Positions 31,894 through 31,962 of a stretch of 31,962 nt of DNA are shown here, one piece after another; the first letter of the stretch is position 1; each line of letters opens with the position of its first letter. Under the pieces are notes generated by a model, which did not search any database, had not been told where the DNA came from, and saw only the letters and a list, made by a program, of their open reading frames with translations. Position numbers and translations under genes: made by a program. Source of the stretch: a virus; the IMG/VR virus record IMGVR_UViG_3300020471_000265, positions 1-31,962 of that record, one strand, 5' to 3'.

Positions 31894-31915
31894 AAAGGCT
31901 AAGAGGAAATACTAA
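31814..31915 (+). CDS. Lys/Arg-rich small peptide (33 aa), nested start
   Basis: The frame starts within the 3' end of the CPFA-motif gene in another frame. AGGAG lies seven bases before the ATG. It runs past that gene's stop and its TAA overlaps the following ATG (TAATG at 31913-31917). The peptide is MRGNVSKRTSTKRAP followed by KKKKATKSPTKKAK and RKY: nearly half Lys/Arg, with no acidic residues. It looks histone-tail-like and could bind nucleic acid. The ribosome binding site and coupling support a real gene, though low complexity leaves doubt. Confidence 0.6.
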   Translation: MRGNVSKRTSTKRAPLKKKKATKSPTKKAKRKY

Positions 31916-31962
31916 TGGCTAGAGGAAGAATACGCAGAGACCGAGGCATCGTCTTCGGAACT
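31915..31962 (+). CDS. Unknown protein, 3' truncated
   Basis: The ATG at 31915 overlaps the preceding stop, with AGAGG upstream. Only 16 residues are visible (MARGRIRRDRGIVFGT). They are strongly basic, and no family can be named. The gene runs off the window. Confidence 0.6.
   Translation, partial: MARGRIRRDRGIVFGT

Noticed and set aside
1-31962. CRISPR array, insertion sequence or attachment site
   Set aside because: No regularly spaced repeats, transposase, integrase or tRNA-overlapping repeat was seen.

Overview
This window looks like part of a tailed, podovirus-like phage genome infecting a marine-type proteobacterium. The evidence is one long run of head, tail and ejection genes, a 3TM-type holin with an M15 endopeptidase, a leftward recombination operon, and a primase-helicase. 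Genes are tightly packed with ATGA/TAATG overlaps. No integrase, rRNA, tRNA, CRISPR array or insertion sequence was seen. Terminase, portal, DNA polymerase and any phage RNA polymerase are not in the window. Host class is undecided: the GTA-type holin suits Proteobacteria generally.

Layout. Positions 3-12350 (+) hold the morphogenesis genes: a truncated probable scaffold, a 24-residue PqqA-like peptide gene (921-995), a terminator, the major capsid protein, a second terminator, connector, tail stabilisation protein, tail fibre, a GNAT acetyltransferase, and three coiled-coil ejection-type proteins. Positions 12416-21997 are one gene for a 3193-residue polyvalent protein with two HExxH metallopeptidase-like domains and an ADP-ribosyltransferase-like domain. 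Positions 21997-23943 (+) are small virion proteins and the lysis cassette. Positions 23940-27312 (-) are a leftward early operon with a Sak4-type annealing ATPase, a DUF669 protein ending in an SSB-type tail, a PD-(D/E)XK nuclease and small genes. A control region at 27313-27433 separates it from a rightward Cro-like gene and primase-helicase (27434-29534). Next come a small convergent gene, a structured intergenic element (29834-29938), and a second rightward early operon from 30051 with an HTH/zinc-ribbon protein, a resolvase-like nuclease, an HNH protein, a CPFA-motif protein, a 33-residue Lys/Arg-rich peptide and a truncated last gene.

Main points of interest. The gene at 921-995 encodes what appears to be a precursor peptide for the redox cofactor PQQ. 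It keeps the Glu-x3-Tyr cross-linking pair and has a perfect ribosome binding site, but no other pqq gene is in the window, so a host PQQ pathway would have to process it. Other points are the duplicated metallopeptidase module fused to an ART-like domain, a three-way-junction-like element upstream of a leftward gene, and a shared operator-like motif (GTGTAT...ACAC) at two early promoters. All family assignments are from recognition of the translated sequence; no database search was run.
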